Source: Pyrrhoderma lamaoense (lineage: Eukaryota > Basidiomycota > Agaricomycetes > Hymenochaetales > Hymenochaetaceae). Taken from it: a DNA stretch of 64,000 nucleotides. The translations under genes and the position numbers were made by a program. Each line of letters opens with the position of its first letter. Position 1 is the first letter of the stretch. The DNA lies in assembly GCA_002794735.1 (NCBI GenBank), contig NBAZ01000026.1:62001-126000 (forward strand). Direction: 5' to 3'. Positions 12,999-25,237 of this stretch are shown one piece after another. Below the pieces are notes generated by a model. The model was not told the origin of the DNA, searched no databases, and was given only the letters and a program-made list of their open reading frames with translations.

Positions 12999-15809
12999 TT
13001 AAACAATGGAAAATGCCTTTGAACGCCAGTCATTCCCTTCTTTGGCCGCATCAAGTCGGTCCTGTTGACGGTTTACCCAACCAGATGGATGACCCTGTTC
13101 GGGTAGTAGGACGGAGTCACGTTTTGCAACCACCTTGAATTGACTGTTGCGAGCTGATTTGGATGAACTGGCTCTATCTGCTTCGTCTTTCTTACGGTTG
13201 AAAAGCTATGAAACCGATGAGCGTCAACAATTAAACGTAAATATATCACACAAAGGAAAAGAACTTACATCTTGAAGGACCTTTGTTCGACTACCTTCGT
13301 CACTGGCCTTTGCCTCGTTCATCCTGTCTCGTACACCCACCAACTGGCCATCAACGTATTCGAGTCCGGTTCTCAGAGCATCCTCAAGCGCTTTCTGGAT
13401 CTGTCTTTTAACTAAGCCAGTGGCAAGAGGTCGAAGTGTATTGTAAAGAGTGTCGTGCTTGCTATCACGAATAGAGAACTTGAGGGTATCAACCTTAACA
13501 GAAACATTCTTAACTTTATATACGGAAGATGGGTCCTTAGAGACCGAAGCTAGATGTACAGTTGCCTTTTAAAAAAAGTAAGATATACTATACGAAGCAG
13601 AAAAAATATGAAAACTACATACACTTAAACCTTCACCACCAAGGAGAACATCTGCTAACCCACTGTCCTTGATCTTTGGGATACCAGATTTCTTGTGGAA
13701 GTAGAATGCAACGTCACGCATATCAGCTTGAATTTGTCCAAAGTGCAACGTAATTTCATGATGCTGATCATCACTAATGGAGTTGTACGGAGAAAATTTG
13801 ACGTAGTTGTGGGACTCGAACGTTACAACATTCGGGAATAAATTGCGACCGGAAAGTGTCAAGTTTTCAAGCACCAAGTCAAGAGTATCGTCGGTATACT
13901 CTACACGAGGAATAGGAACGTATCCGACCTTATCAATAACAGCGGGAAGAATGACTTTTCGAATATCAGACCACAACTCAGGTTTGAACTTGAGAGCACC
14001 TTCGCTATCAAATAACAGATCCTTTGTTAAGCGAGCCCAGTCTTGCCCAAAGCGAGCGTTAAGTGGATCCTCTCCCATAGCAGAAAAGAATGTGCCGATA
14101 CTATTGAATACTGCGTCGAAATGATCTTTATACTTCTCGTCATAAAAGACCCGACCGGAATCGCGCAGTTTACTGCCTTCCGTATTACATATAGGCTGAA
14201 GGACATATCCTGGTTCCAATAGGCACTGTTTTAGATGGGTTAGAAGTTGAGATGAAAAAAGAAGCACATGCAAGACACATTACTTTACGAGTATAAGCAT
14301 CAACATCCTTAAACCAATTCCTTAGGCTTTCATCATTACGGGCATCATCATAAAGAACATTAACACGTTCATTTATTTCGTTAAAGCTACGACCGTTGGC
14401 AAAGCGCTCTAGCAGAGTTCTTATCTCGGCGAAAGCTTGATTCAGAGCTGGTTCATCCTTGAGGGCGGAATGCGAGTTAGTTGAATTCAAAGCTGTGGTG
14501 TGGGCATGACTAGCATATTCTTCAAGATATCCGAGAAGCCACCGAACGGCTGATTGATAATCATCATGTTTTTGACATTCGACAATTACCTAGTGCAAAG
14601 GTTAAAAAGGGAGAGTTCTTTAAGAAGCACTCTAACTAACCTTCTTTCCGCGAAATATGAACTGGTCGCGACGCTCCTCCGGGAAATATTCATCAGCCAA
14701 GAAGTTCTTCACACGTTCATGTTGTTCACTAGCTTTGTCTTTATGCTCTTGAGGGATACGATTCATAAGTTGATCCTTATAGCCGACGAAACGATCCTTC
14801 AAGCCTTGCTTAGCAATATCCTTCTTTTCGTTAGGATCATCAGTGTTGTCAACTTCTGCCTTGAGCTGTTGTCCTTCAACTTGGGCCTGATCAGCTAATC
14901 GATCTTTGCCAGTCGACACAGAAGTATCAACAAAACCAAGTGATTCATCTTTCAACTGCCCTCCAGAACGTACGTCACCATTATCGGTCTTGATTTGAGC
15001 CCCAGAACCAAATTCATCGTGAGGATGCTGTTGAATGGTCGTTCCCGCAACATTTGCTTCAAGAACGGGTGTTTCTGAGGAGTTCTGAATTTTACGACCC
15101 CCAGAAGTATGGAAGGAGTCTGCAGGCGCAGGCTCGTCAACACGAGCGAGACGTTCTTGATCTGGACGTATCTGTTCAGCAGCTTTGATAGCTCCTGTGG
15201 CAAAAAGGTCACGACCGATTAAGGCGAAGTCCGCGAGAAGTTTACGCGTTTCAGCATTGGTGAGAACAAGAGTAAGGAGTGTTCGTAGATGCGTTACAGC
15301 TTGCTGGCCGTCCCGACGCGCTTTCTCAGAGTCTACAGGAACTAAATCGTCAGGATTCTGTTTAGCGCGCGAAAAATCTACGGCACGAGTGTGCCAAAGG
15401 AAATTCTGGAAAAGTTCATCTGCGTTCTTCTCGAGGACAATCTTTCGTGCAGTTTCAATGACGTCACGAGCGTCTTGGACAAGACGCTGGCCTTCTGTCG
15501 AAAGAGTTTTGACATCCACAGGAGAATGCTCTAATACGTAACGCAACGTCTCATCAATTTGTTGATTGTCGGGGTATCTTCCATCTCTGAAAGCTTCAAT
15601 CACACCATAGAACCGAAGCTAGGAAAGAGGTAAAAGAAATTTGTAAAAATGAAAAGGATTTATTTAAGTGGCATTCTAAGAAAATGAGCAAAAACCAAGC
15701 GAACCTTTCTGTCAACATCAGCATCCTTCTGCTGCTTGTCCACAGGGTCAGTGACAGCGCCTGATTTCGGTTTGTCTGAGATATCTTTGGGAGCAGGTGG
15801 CAGAGACAT
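12999..15809 (-). CDS. HAM1-like lipid-binding (TULIP-type) protein
   Basis: Five or six exons on the minus strand give a protein of about 850 residues. The start MSLPPAPKDISDKPKSG is a clean ATG at 15809. Seen in order: DADVDRK joined to LRFYGVIEAFRDGRYPDN; a long helical region with ETARKIVLEKNADELFQNF; a hydrophilic linker; then FIFRGKK and a C-terminal beta-rich part (RVEYTDDTLDLVLENLTLSG, VTFESHNYVKFSPY, FGQIQADMRDVAFYFHKKS). The last exons contain KVDTLKFSIRDSKHDTLYNT and end at TAA 12999-13001. This matches the fungal protein type with HAM1-like N- and C-terminal domains (formerly DUF5923/DUF4449), whose fold is related to BPI/SMP lipid-binding proteins. A membrane-contact or lipid-transfer role is inference. 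No frame break was noticed. Confidence 0.85.
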
Positions 15810-16363
15810 GATTGAATGAGGAGAAGCAAGTTGTTGCTGCTACACAACGGGTCAAGGACTTAAAGCCCAACAGTTGAGATTGAAATAAGGCAACTGGGAA
15901 GTGCAGGACGTCAGAGAATGCGTCATATCTGAATGGCGTATGTTGGACCCGAACAAGGTACACTCTATGAGTCTATCTTTCTTCGTGGTGGAGAGCGGAG
16001 AGCTCTGAGACAACCGTGTCATAACTGGCGAAATCAACAATCCCTCTCCTACTCCACAACTGTAAACCGCAGGCGTGCGAACAACCTTCTCGATTTGTAA
16101 CAGTAAATCATCGACGTAATTGTTTTTCCTTATTGAGTTATTCCCTTTTCTTCTTCTTCTTTGCCTTGTTTGCTTGTGTGACTAAAGGTAATTTTTTGCG
16201 CCTACTCAATACTATTAATCAATCGATCACCCATCGTCGTGAATCAGCAATCTCATCAACTTTGCAAAAGAGCAAACAAAATACGTTATATCCAGAAGCA
16301 CCCATACAACTAAACCTCTTAATCCCCAAGTCCCCTTTGCAAGTCATTCCTTTTGATCTAGTC
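15810..16363. promoter_or_regulatory. divergent promoter region, HAM1-like gene / orphan gene
   Basis: These 554 bases separate two genes transcribed away from each other and must hold both promoters. A C/T-rich run (ttcccttttcttcttcttct) at about 16141-16160 fits the leader of the plus-strand gene. No specific operator was recognised. Confidence 0.45.
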
Positions 16364-18118
16364 ATGAACCGACTCTTCAGGAAAAAGACAACTTACGAGA
16401 TCCCTCCTCTTCAAGGGACATTTGATCAAGATTCTATATACTTCTTCAAGACCAAGACTGGCGCCCCTGGGTTCTTGCACACCGAAAAGAGATCTGGAGA
16501 TGATATGAAAAAGCCTCTATCCCTAGAGGAGTGTAAAGTTAGATTCTTCAAATTCGATCGCTATCGCCCAACACAAGACGTGTACGCTCTACCTTTCCGA
16601 TATAATTATGAAGATGACCCCAAAGTCATCGAGCAAGATGTAATGGAAATAGTTAGTGCTGTCAAAATCAATCTGTCCGAATTCAAAAAGTTTAAGACGA
16701 GGGGACACGAAGTTCCAGTAAAGAACATATTCCTTGCTCTTCACGCTTTTGCAGAGGGTTTCATAGAAAATGATGCGAAATGTTGTAAGGGGCGCAACCC
16801 CATTCAGGATCAAAATCTACGCTGGGGGATTTATACATTATCTTGGTTCACATATTTTCCAAGATTTTTGGAAGAGTGGAAATTTGGTAGAAAAAAGGAT
16901 AAAAAAGCCGGACTTATCGGCGTCATTTTGAAAGAAAAGTCAAAACGTGGGAAAATAACCCGTGAGGTGCCAGCATCGTCAATCAACTCAAGCATTGTCG
17001 GGCCTATCCAGGCAACCAAAGCATATAAGGAGTACAACGATAAATTATATGAGAGTGTATGGCGTCAAGATCTGAAAAGATTCTCTGAAGAGCAGCCTTG
17101 GACGCTCAAGATACCTGAAGTAAAAAAATCTGAGGCCGCATTTAAGTATAACGAAGACGCAATCAGAGGAATACAACTGACCTGTTTAAGAGAAAAATTA
17201 GAATTTGGAAGGTACTACTTTGTGATGGGCAATAAAGGGACACGTTCTTCTCATCCTGTCCGTGGTATCATCCATATTCGGGACAACAAGAAAACACATG
17301 GAATTTTTTGCGAAAGAGGTAGGATAAAAGTAATTACATCAGAAGATGAAGGTATTTTGCAAAAAGTCGATACAGCAGTTGATCTTAGAAGAATTCTTTA
17401 TTGGAACTTAGATCCTGGAACCGAAAAAAGATTTACTAAACTTTTGGATATCCTCCAGCAGACAAAAATTGAATATAAGAGTTCCAGGGAGTGGGCGGTA
17501 ATTGCACTTGGAATAGGCTGGCGCATGCTTCCTAGGAGAAATACTGGTTCGAAAATCATCGACGAGGCAGAGACAATCACTAAACTACTTACTGCAGTAG
17601 TGTTAGGAAGGTACAGCAAAGAAAGTGTTGTTCAATGGTGGGAAATTAAAGAAGCTCGCCCAGATGGGACTGACTATAAAGCGATATATGAGAAAACTAA
17701 GGAACTCACTGAAAATAATGAGAAGGGTAGTACTAATAGTCAGGGCGTATCAACACCAAAACGTGAAGCAACACTAAAACGCGAACCAACACCAAATCGA
17801 AGGCCAGGGAGTAGTAGTGCTTCAGTCTCGCTAGATCCTAAACTTCGACCATACGCTTATATTCTCGGTTTGCCGAAGTTTCTAGATAAACTCGAACGCG
17901 AGCAAGTGTCGCAAAGGCCTCATTCCCGTGGAAGACCAGTGAGAAGACAAACTTCAATTGTAAACACAGCTACAGATGGACAGCAAGTACACGACGTGCG
18001 CTACGATAGGCAAGAAATCGTTGGGAAAATACACCAGAATCTTATCAATTCCGTCTGTTTCGAGGTGGTAGAGCCTACAGAGTACAAACATCTATGCCAT
18101 ATAGCGTGTATCGTATAG
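16364..18118 (+). CDS. intronless orphan basic protein, 584 aa
   Basis: This is a single uninterrupted frame, striking in a region where nearly every other gene has many introns. The first ATG is at 16364 (MNRLFRKKTTYEIPPLQG). The frame is open further upstream but without an ATG, so the hydrophobic FFFFFALFAC stretch there is probably 5' leader. The protein is rich in Lys/Arg/Glu, predicted soluble, with WFTYFPRFLEEWKFG and REWAVIALGIGWRMLP as the most distinctive parts. A low-complexity spacer follows, with imperfect repeats of the type TPKREATLKREPTPNR (about residues 460-480). I do not recognise a family or catalytic motif. It could be a member of a lineage-specific mushroom family or a domesticated mobile-element protein; neither is shown. 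Confidence 0.75.
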   Translation: MNRLFRKKTTYEIPPLQGTFDQDSIYFFKTKTGAPGFLHTEKRSGDDMKKPLSLEECKVRFFKFDRYRPTQDVYALPFRYNYEDDPKVIEQDVMEIVSAVKINLSEFKKFKTRGHEVPVKNIFLALHAFAEGFIENDAKCCKGRNPIQDQNLRWGIYTLSWFTYFPRFLEEWKFGRKKDKKAGLIGVILKEKSKRGKITREVPASSINSSIVGPIQATKAYKEYNDKLYESVWRQDLKRFSEEQPWTLKIPEVKKSEAAFKYNEDAIRGIQLTCLREKLEFGRYYFVMGNKGTRSSHPVRGIIHIRDNKKTHGIFCERGRIKVITSEDEGILQKVDTAVDLRRILYWNLDPGTEKRFTKLLDILQQTKIEYKSSREWAVIALGIGWRMLPRRNTGSKIIDEAETITKLLTAVVLGRYSKESVVQWWEIKEARPDGTDYKAIYEKTKELTENNEKGSTNSQGVSTPKREATLKREPTPNRRPGSSSASVSLDPKLRPYAYILGLPKFLDKLEREQVSQRPHSRGRPVRRQTSIVNTATDGQQVHDVRYDRQEIVGKIHQNLINSVCFEVVEPTEYKHLCHIACIV

Positions 18119-18449
18119 TTATGCTACATGTATTTTAACGGCCTTAAGAAGGCTCATAATTATCATCATTAGCCATATCTTTCAAATCTACGGAAGCTCA
18201 GCCTTTATAGAGATATAAGGCAGAACATGTGTCTGATACTAAACTAGTATTCATGACGTGAGTCCGATCGTGCACTGGCATATTCTATCAGCAAAAAAAA
18301 AATCAAATACAATTCGTAAGATCCATGACTATTGCTAGTAATGACACTATTCAGTACTTTTCTTCATACCTCCATCAATTGTCTAAGTTCATCGATTTAT
18401 TAGCATTCTTGTCAAACCATGAGCTCAAATATCTAGATCACTTCATGAC
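18119..18449. other. convergent 3' spacer
   Basis: AT-rich with an A9 run near 18293-18301. No exon seen. Confidence 0.5.
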
Positions 18450-19876
18450 TTACATATGTTTATCGCCATGTAATTGATGTTCGGGCTCGGAGGTCGAATC
18501 TGTCCACGTTTCAACTTGTACGTGGACTGATGTGCCAAGAGACGAGACTAGAGCTCCATTATCATGTGTTTTGAGGGGCCATAAGTGGCATCGTCTGTGG
18601 CTTTTGAATAAATCACGAGGTGTCGGCCGATGAGATCTACTCAGATCAGTGCGGCCGCTGACAATGCGCACCCGGCTGTTGAATAGTACTAGAAGAGAAT
18701 TCGAATAGAGCTTTGCTAAAATCAAAGCTGCGCAAACGTAATTGCTCTGATTTGGAACGAGGAATAAGACAACGTCTACTGTCGCTGCTGCCGCTGAAAT
18801 GGTATCAGTGAGTTGATAAAACGAACAGGATGTCTATATCATTTTTTTTTACCAGTAAGCGTGCCCGTTTCAACTACCAAGCGGATCAATCTAGTTATTA
18901 GTTCGTGAGTTATATCCATACCCGTATCTCTTTTCATTAGCTAATATACCACTAATCAGAATCAGTTATCTAGATCAGAATGGACCGTACAAAAAATATC
19001 ATACATCCGGCGACCAGAGTATCGCATATGGCACTACCTATCAACCAGATCTAAGTTGACAAATAACTCTCATTTTAGCATGCTACTTAGACGGCATAAA
19101 ACGGGCTTACACAAGTAGTGATGAACGATTTATCTTTAACCTCGGAAAAGCTTCCAATAATATGGGCTGTACTCCCGCTGCAATAGCGGAACTTCCCTGC
19201 AGTAGTGCCATCTATCCCGAAGCTCTTCTCAGTAACAGTTAGTTATGCTCTCATAGTTGAGTTCTCGTACTGTCGTAATGATAATACCCAGTGGTTTTGA
19301 CTGTGATAAGATATATATTCGAAACGCATAATATATCTGTACGGTTCCACTTACTGAGTAAGCAGAGATCAGTTTTAACGTGAGGATTATATGAGAGCCC
19401 AGGTAGCTCACCTACTCCAGTAAACACTGGAACCGCAAGCCAAATGTGTTGTATTGACATAAGAACTGACGTATCTCCAAAATTTCTCACGAACGTATTG
19501 AAAGCATCACTTGTTACGATAATCGTTTGTGTCGTTTCGAGAAGAAATAGACTGTATACGAGAAGCTTCATGTATAATGCATCTCGAGGAAATGTTGCAT
19601 AGTAGACGTCTATCATTTTGATCCACAGTATCAAACTTGAATGAATATATATTAATCAACTATCAGAATGCTAGATGGAAACTCACAGACTTGAATCGTC
19701 ATCACACCATACAGTCCCCAGTTGAAAAGGTAACCTAACAGCTACTTCAGATTAGAACTTATTCGTGTAACACAAGAAGCACTTACTAATGGTGCGGCTC
19801 TATTTGAGCAAGGTATCCATTCATATAATACTCATATATACTGATTTAAGGATACTTACATAGATGTTCCACTCAT
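18450..19876 (-). CDS. DUF6534 multi-pass membrane protein
   Basis: ATG at 19876 opens a tiny first exon (ATGAGTGGAACATCTAT), followed by a micro-exon of 11-13 nt near 19791-19803. Spliced pieces give LFNWGLYGVMTIQVY, YYATFPRDALYMKLLVYSLF, LLETTQTIIVTSDAFNTFVR, IQHIWLAVPVFTGV, TVQIYYAFRIYILSQSK, GSSAIAAGVQP, ITRLIRLVVETGTLT, then AAAATVDVVLFLVPNQSN and LILAKLYSNSLLVLFNSRVR. These are the DUF6534 landmarks in the right order, including the terminal LYxNSLLxxLNSR. The C-terminal tail is hydrophilic and ends at TAA 18450-18452. About 330-350 residues with several helices are expected. Function of the family is not known. Confidence 0.8.
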
Positions 19877-22800
19877 GTTCTCGTTTAGCTCTGTACTAAC
19901 AGTCTCGCGTCTTATAGGAATTACGCTTGGGAAGGGAAGACTTGGAGCTTATATATATGACACGGCTATGTCAAGAATCCGGCTCTTGTTCACAAATAAC
20001 TTGATAAGAGCTTATATATGTGAGATTGTTTTATTTATAGATGTATCCCGATATGATACCCATGAGAATGATTAGACGAGGTGCCGACACGTTGTTTAAA
20101 CTGACAGAACTGAGAAAGCCACAATCAACAATACAAGAATACGTAGCTAGGCATCAAATTGTGTTTTCTTGGCGTTACTTAGTCTAGAATGGATATATTA
20201 TTAGAGATTATAGAATCAAACTCTACCTAAGGAGGTATAGTTAGACAACAACAATACTTTTCTATATGTGAAAATAAAGATTTATAGTCGCTAGAGTATC
20301 TAGCTGATAAGTGACCATGTGGGTGGTGCACATATTTCACGGAGGCTTTCATTATCATATAAAAGGAAGATACTCATGAGTGTTCTCTGAAGCCAGATCT
20401 ACCATATTCTCTCGCCTATAACTCATCTTATCGCCTGTAGTGTGCCTTATGCTCCAAAACATAATAAGAATAATTCAGAATTACTTCTTTCTATTGGAGA
20501 GACGGAGATATCCATGGCTTGTATCTTTTAAGCCTTTTCTTCTTTGCTCCTGAGGGGCTAAGAGTTCCCCATGAGATGAGAGCGGGCCCACGATTCGATA
20601 GAGAATTGCTTAGTATATATGTTTATATTACCTGTTAGAGAATCTAGAAAAGAAAGTGATGCTTTAGTTGGTGGGACTGATACGAAGTGTAAAACATATG
20701 GTACGGTATTGTGAATTGAATGATGACGAGAGAACTACACGGACTAAGGGGGTAGCAATTCTAGTTTGAGATCGACGTTGCTTAGTAAACAGGTTTCTTA
20801 TCAATTGTGGAAAGTCACAAATGTGACAAAGTGCTACATTGATAACAACTGCGTCATTTTTTAAATTTAAATTAGAAATCGGGTCACAATTTCACACCTC
20901 TCCGTCAACTCTTGTTCGATAACACCTCAACTAGGTTGATAAAGTATAATATGCACTCACAATGTGATATCAACTGTAATGGCAGTTAATCTGTGAGTTG
21001 TGATATTCATGGGTAAGGACTTTATATTTGGCCTTTGGTAATCACTAAACTTGATTGCAACGTTTAAGTAGCATATGAGAAATTGTTAGTCTGAAATTAC
21101 ACCCATACCTCAATAAGTCTCAATAGAGTAAGCTCGAGGCAGCTCTGATCGCATCTTCAACAGATTTAAGGAGCTTACGCACAGCCAACTAGACAAAGGG
21201 AGTATCTAGAAATCATCTATGTGTATGAACACCTAGATGTGAGTTGCTAATCTGGATATGTAAAACAAAAGTATGAGGTACATAAGACCTGATTTATCCG
21301 TACACAAGAGCTTGTAGTAAGGATACGCCCTTGTAACTGAGGTTACCGTGGTTATGTAGATCTTACCATCAACTGTTCTCTTATGATCGGCTATGTATCT
21401 CACCTCCTTTCGAATCCCTTTCACATAGATAGTTATCAAAGACTCAGATATAAAAGGACACCATGTCTATCTTGAATCTCTTTGTACGTCCTAATGTCTC
21501 AAATTTTATCGACCAATCCCTCCAGGTCGCAGCTTTGACAGCATTATCCTATGACATGTGTACGCTCAGTGCTACATATTAATCTCATAAAGAGTACTGA
21601 TATGATATCTTATGTTGATTTTCTACTAATAGTGCTGACACTGGATAAGGAGGTGAATGTTGATGTTTTACCGCTATCTTGTGCTCGAATTTAAATGTTT
21701 CTCGTCTAGATAAAGTACTTCTGGGTGAGCCCTGTCTGCATGATTCAATAATCGATATGTCTCACTATGTGCTAGAAACCGTCATTTACTGTTACAAATG
21801 TCATATATTTTGCGGTCAGTACTGCCTATCATCGTCATCTGCGGAAGTATAATACCTAATCTAGAATCGTTACATTGGCTTATTCGGAGCAATATCTGTC
21901 ATGTGGTGTGGGTACTGGCACTATCAAATCGTTCACTTTTTCAATAAGTACTGATGACGACATTATGCCAGTTAATACTATCTCTCCTAGTTTGGAAGCG
22001 TAAGTCATTCATTTCTCTTGACATCTACGTTTATACTTACCTACAATATAGTTGTTGCGTCAATTCGTTATATGATACTAGCTGTTTTACTAAGTTAACC
22101 TCGAACAGGCCTTTATAGTGGTTGGGCTAGCAATATAAGCGGTGGGTGAAAGCATCAACTAATTCTATCTACGCGAATAAGGACTAATATTGATCCACGT
22201 GAAGATTGGATGATCGTCATACTCATTGACTGTTGAGTACATGTATATGGCCATCTAGATCAACGCCTTACTAAAGGGGCTTTGTTACTTTATTGATACA
22301 GACTTGCTTCAACTCAGGGTTTTAGCGATATGGGGACAAAGTGGTTATCGTGATTTAATTCGTTATAAAACCTCTAAAACTAAAGTCACGTATATATCAA
22401 ACAGATAAATCGCTCTCAATAATATTGAAGATTTTATTTGGAATAGAAACAATCTCCAAACTTGTTCTTCTTATCTATATGAACTTACTGAATCGAAGTA
22501 AGCCAAGGACTACTCTTTCTATCACAATATTTATATCTTTACAGTCCAGCTCGTAATAAACCCACTAGGGCATGGGCTTAACTTTTGTAGTCAAACTGGA
22601 GATGGCTTAGAGATCTGGGGGATTGTAGACTGGTATGTGATGTATCATGAAAGTGTTTGTATATCACTCAATATCAAGTTTAGGATCATCCACTCGTATA
22701 CAGTACTATTCTTCTTGGTCTTGCGGTATATAAAGCTTTACAATTCAGAAATGAAGATAATAGCTTGAGATTTCCACCACTCCTGAAAGTCCTTATTGAG

Positions 22801-23257
22801 GACCAAACTGTGTACTTCGTGCTGTAAGTAAAGGCATATTATGATGGGCCTTTCCTCGATGATAGAACTGATAAAACTTAGGGTAACATTCTGTTGTGCC
22901 TTAAATATTATTGAATTTTACTTTACAGGGACTAATAGGAGTAGTTTGGCGAATATATTGGTCGTTCTAGGAAAACCCAGCTTTCTTTCTATTATGGGAA
23001 CCGATTGTTAGTGAACCTAAAAGAGACATATAACAAATGTGATCATAACGAAGACTCGCGTGAACAATTGGGTGTAGATACATGTGAATCTGCTGGTGGT
23101 ACAATGGTATTTGCTGTTGGTAGAGAACATGGTTCTTGCTCTCAGTAGTACCCACGGTCACGCATGCTGCGTCATCAACTGATTTGATCCGAGGCTTTTA
23201 TACTTGATAACTATATCACTTGTATCAGATGTATTGTGCTATTTGTTTTTTAAATAG
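19877..23257. other. 3.4 kb gene-poor AT-rich region
   Basis: No exon series or RNA gene was recognised on either strand. Longest frames are under 70 codons and lack motifs. The left end holds the promoter of the minus-strand DUF6534 gene; the right end that of the first P450 (a tttttaaatag stretch lies directly before its ATG). Confidence 0.4.
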
Positions 23258-25237
23258 ATGCTTGATGCACATGAACTACGTGCGTCCCTCAAACTGTGTA
23301 CCCATGTTCAAGTATTCTTCCAGAGCCTCTTTCCATTCATTGTCGCTATAGTACTCGCTACCATTGTTTATGTTCGTCGTAAGGCTTACACCTTCCCTCC
23401 GGGTCCATCCGGCATTCCACTGCTTGGAGTTGCCTTGAAACATCCTAGGACAGAATACTGGAAAACGTACGCAGAATGGGGCCGGAAGTATGGATCAAAG
23501 GGCATCATATCATTCCATGTTCTCGGTCGTCGGATTATTGTGCTCAACACAGCTAGTGCCGCAACTAAGATGCTTGACAAGAACTCTAGTATTTACTCGG
23601 ATAGGCCCTTCCCGACCATGGCGGGCTTACTTATGCGACGTGAAAAGTCATTCTTCTATATGTAAAAACTGTTGTCATTTAGGAGACATATATATCACAT
23701 TCTCATTCTCACTTAATGATAGGAAATATGGTGAAAGATTCAAAACATATAGAAAACTTTTGCATCAAGATTTTGGCCCAACGGCGTCACAGAAGTATTG
23801 GGGGGTACAGGAAACGGAAGCACGCATTCTAGTTCTTAACCTACTGAACCAGAAAGATTCTCAACAGCTAGAAAGACATCTTCGGAAGTTGGTCGTTCTT
23901 TTGCAACTGCAGACTTTCTTAACAACTAATTCTACTCCAGGAATGCTGCAGCAGTTATCATGCGAATTACTTATGGATACAATGTAAAGGATACCGATGA
24001 TGAGTTTGTGGCGATCGCTGAAGAGTCAATGCGTGTCGCCTCACTAGCGGCTGCTCCTGGTAAATGGCTTGTTGATGCACTTCCATTTCGTAAGCTTACC
24101 TCATCCTATACCCAAAATACCACAAGACTAATTAGTCCGCAGTCAGATATGTTCCTCCCTGGTTCCCTGGCGCTGGCTTTCGACGTCTAGCAGAGGAATG
24201 GGGAACACATATGTATAACCAAAGTCTAATTCCGCATAACTATGTGAAGCAACAAATGGTATGATAACAAAATGCATATACACGGATTGAAGGAGTCTCA
24301 AGAGACAAATATTTAAAAGGCACAAGGGACTGCTAAACCGTGTTTCACATCGTATCACTTACAACCTCCGGTATCTGAGGAACTTGATGATATCGTCCTT
24401 TGGACTACTGGCGCTCTGTACTCAGGGGCTGCAGATACTGTAAGTCTTGATAATACTCAGAGATGCATCTGTTTGATTATGTTGTAGACAACATCTACTG
24501 TGAAAAGCTTCTTCTTCTTAATGTGTCTATACCCAGAGATTCAGAGGCGCGCCCAGAAAGAGGTTGATTCAGTCATCGGAAAAGATCGTTTACCGACATT
24601 AGCAGATCGTCCCCGGCTTTCTTTCGTTAATAATGTCATTTTAGAGGTTATGCGTTGGAATCAAGCTGCTCCTCTTGGCCTGCCTCATAGTCCATCACAA
24701 GATGATATCTTTGAAGGATATTATATACCGAAGGGTTGTACTATTTTCGCTAATATATGGTGAATATTTCAAAGTAGGTTTTACTCTACCCAAAAACTTA
24801 CTGCACTCCTCCTATAGGGCTATCATGCATGATGAAAGTATCTACCCAGACCCATATGCCTTCAACCCAGATAGATTCGACGAGTCCTCAGGGAAGGCGC
24901 AACCTGATCCTCGGCAATGGGTTTTTGGATTTGGTAGACGAATCTGCGCTGGGATGCATATAGCAGAATCCTCTATATTTATTCAGGTCGCAACTATTCT
25001 TGCTACTCTAGACATCCTACGAGACACCGACGATCGCGGAAGGGAGATCATTCCGGTTGCGGAGTTCTCTACAGCTATTGTCAGGTGAGCGAAGTGTGGC
25101 TTACTATCAATGTAATCTCATTGTGCAAATGTTTATTTTCATGTAGCTATATCAAATCATTTCCCCTTCGACTAAGGCCCCGCTCTTCGCTTTCTACATC
25201 TTTAATTCAAAATGCTATAGCATCAATCGATCCTTGA
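23258..25237 (+). CDS. cytochrome P450 (OrdA-like), copy 1
   Basis: Eight exons give a protein of roughly 510 residues. An N-terminal membrane anchor (LFPFIVAIVLATIVYV) is followed by the hinge FPPGPSGIPLLG, then the C-helix part YRKLLHQDFG, the I-helix SGAADTTTST, the K-helix EVMRW (ExxR), NPDRFDE, and the haem loop FGFGRRICAG with its Cys ligand. It is an ER-bound haem monooxygenase; substrate unknown. The frame is intact with GT-AG introns; the donor at 23898-23899 is weak (gttggt), supported by the matching intron in copy 2. Stop TGA is 25235-25237. It is highly similar to the P450 at 34997-36926 and points towards it. O-methylsterigmatocystin oxidoreductase is the usual annotation for such proteins, but that name says nothing about the real substrate. 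Confidence 0.9.

Noticed and set aside
13807..14124. 105-codon plus-strand frame
   Set aside because: Antisense to the conserved C-terminal exon of the HAM1-like gene; no motifs of its own.
14554..14898. 114-codon plus-strand hydrophobic frame
   Set aside because: Antisense to the HAM1-like gene; hydrophobicity arises from the reverse complement of charged codons.
15185..15541. 118-codon plus-strand frame
   Set aside because: It is antisense to a well-supported exon of the HAM1-like gene and is Arg/Ser-biased as expected for a shadow frame.
16133..16363. Upstream extension of the orphan protein with a hydrophobic, signal-like N-terminus
   Set aside because: The frame begins at TTG, not ATG, and the hydrophobic run comes from a C/T-rich leader. 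The first ATG is at 16364.
19877..23257. Transposon or RIP-like relic in the AT-rich gap
   Set aside because: No transposase, integrase or reverse transcriptase motif, no terminal repeats and no target duplication could be seen by eye.
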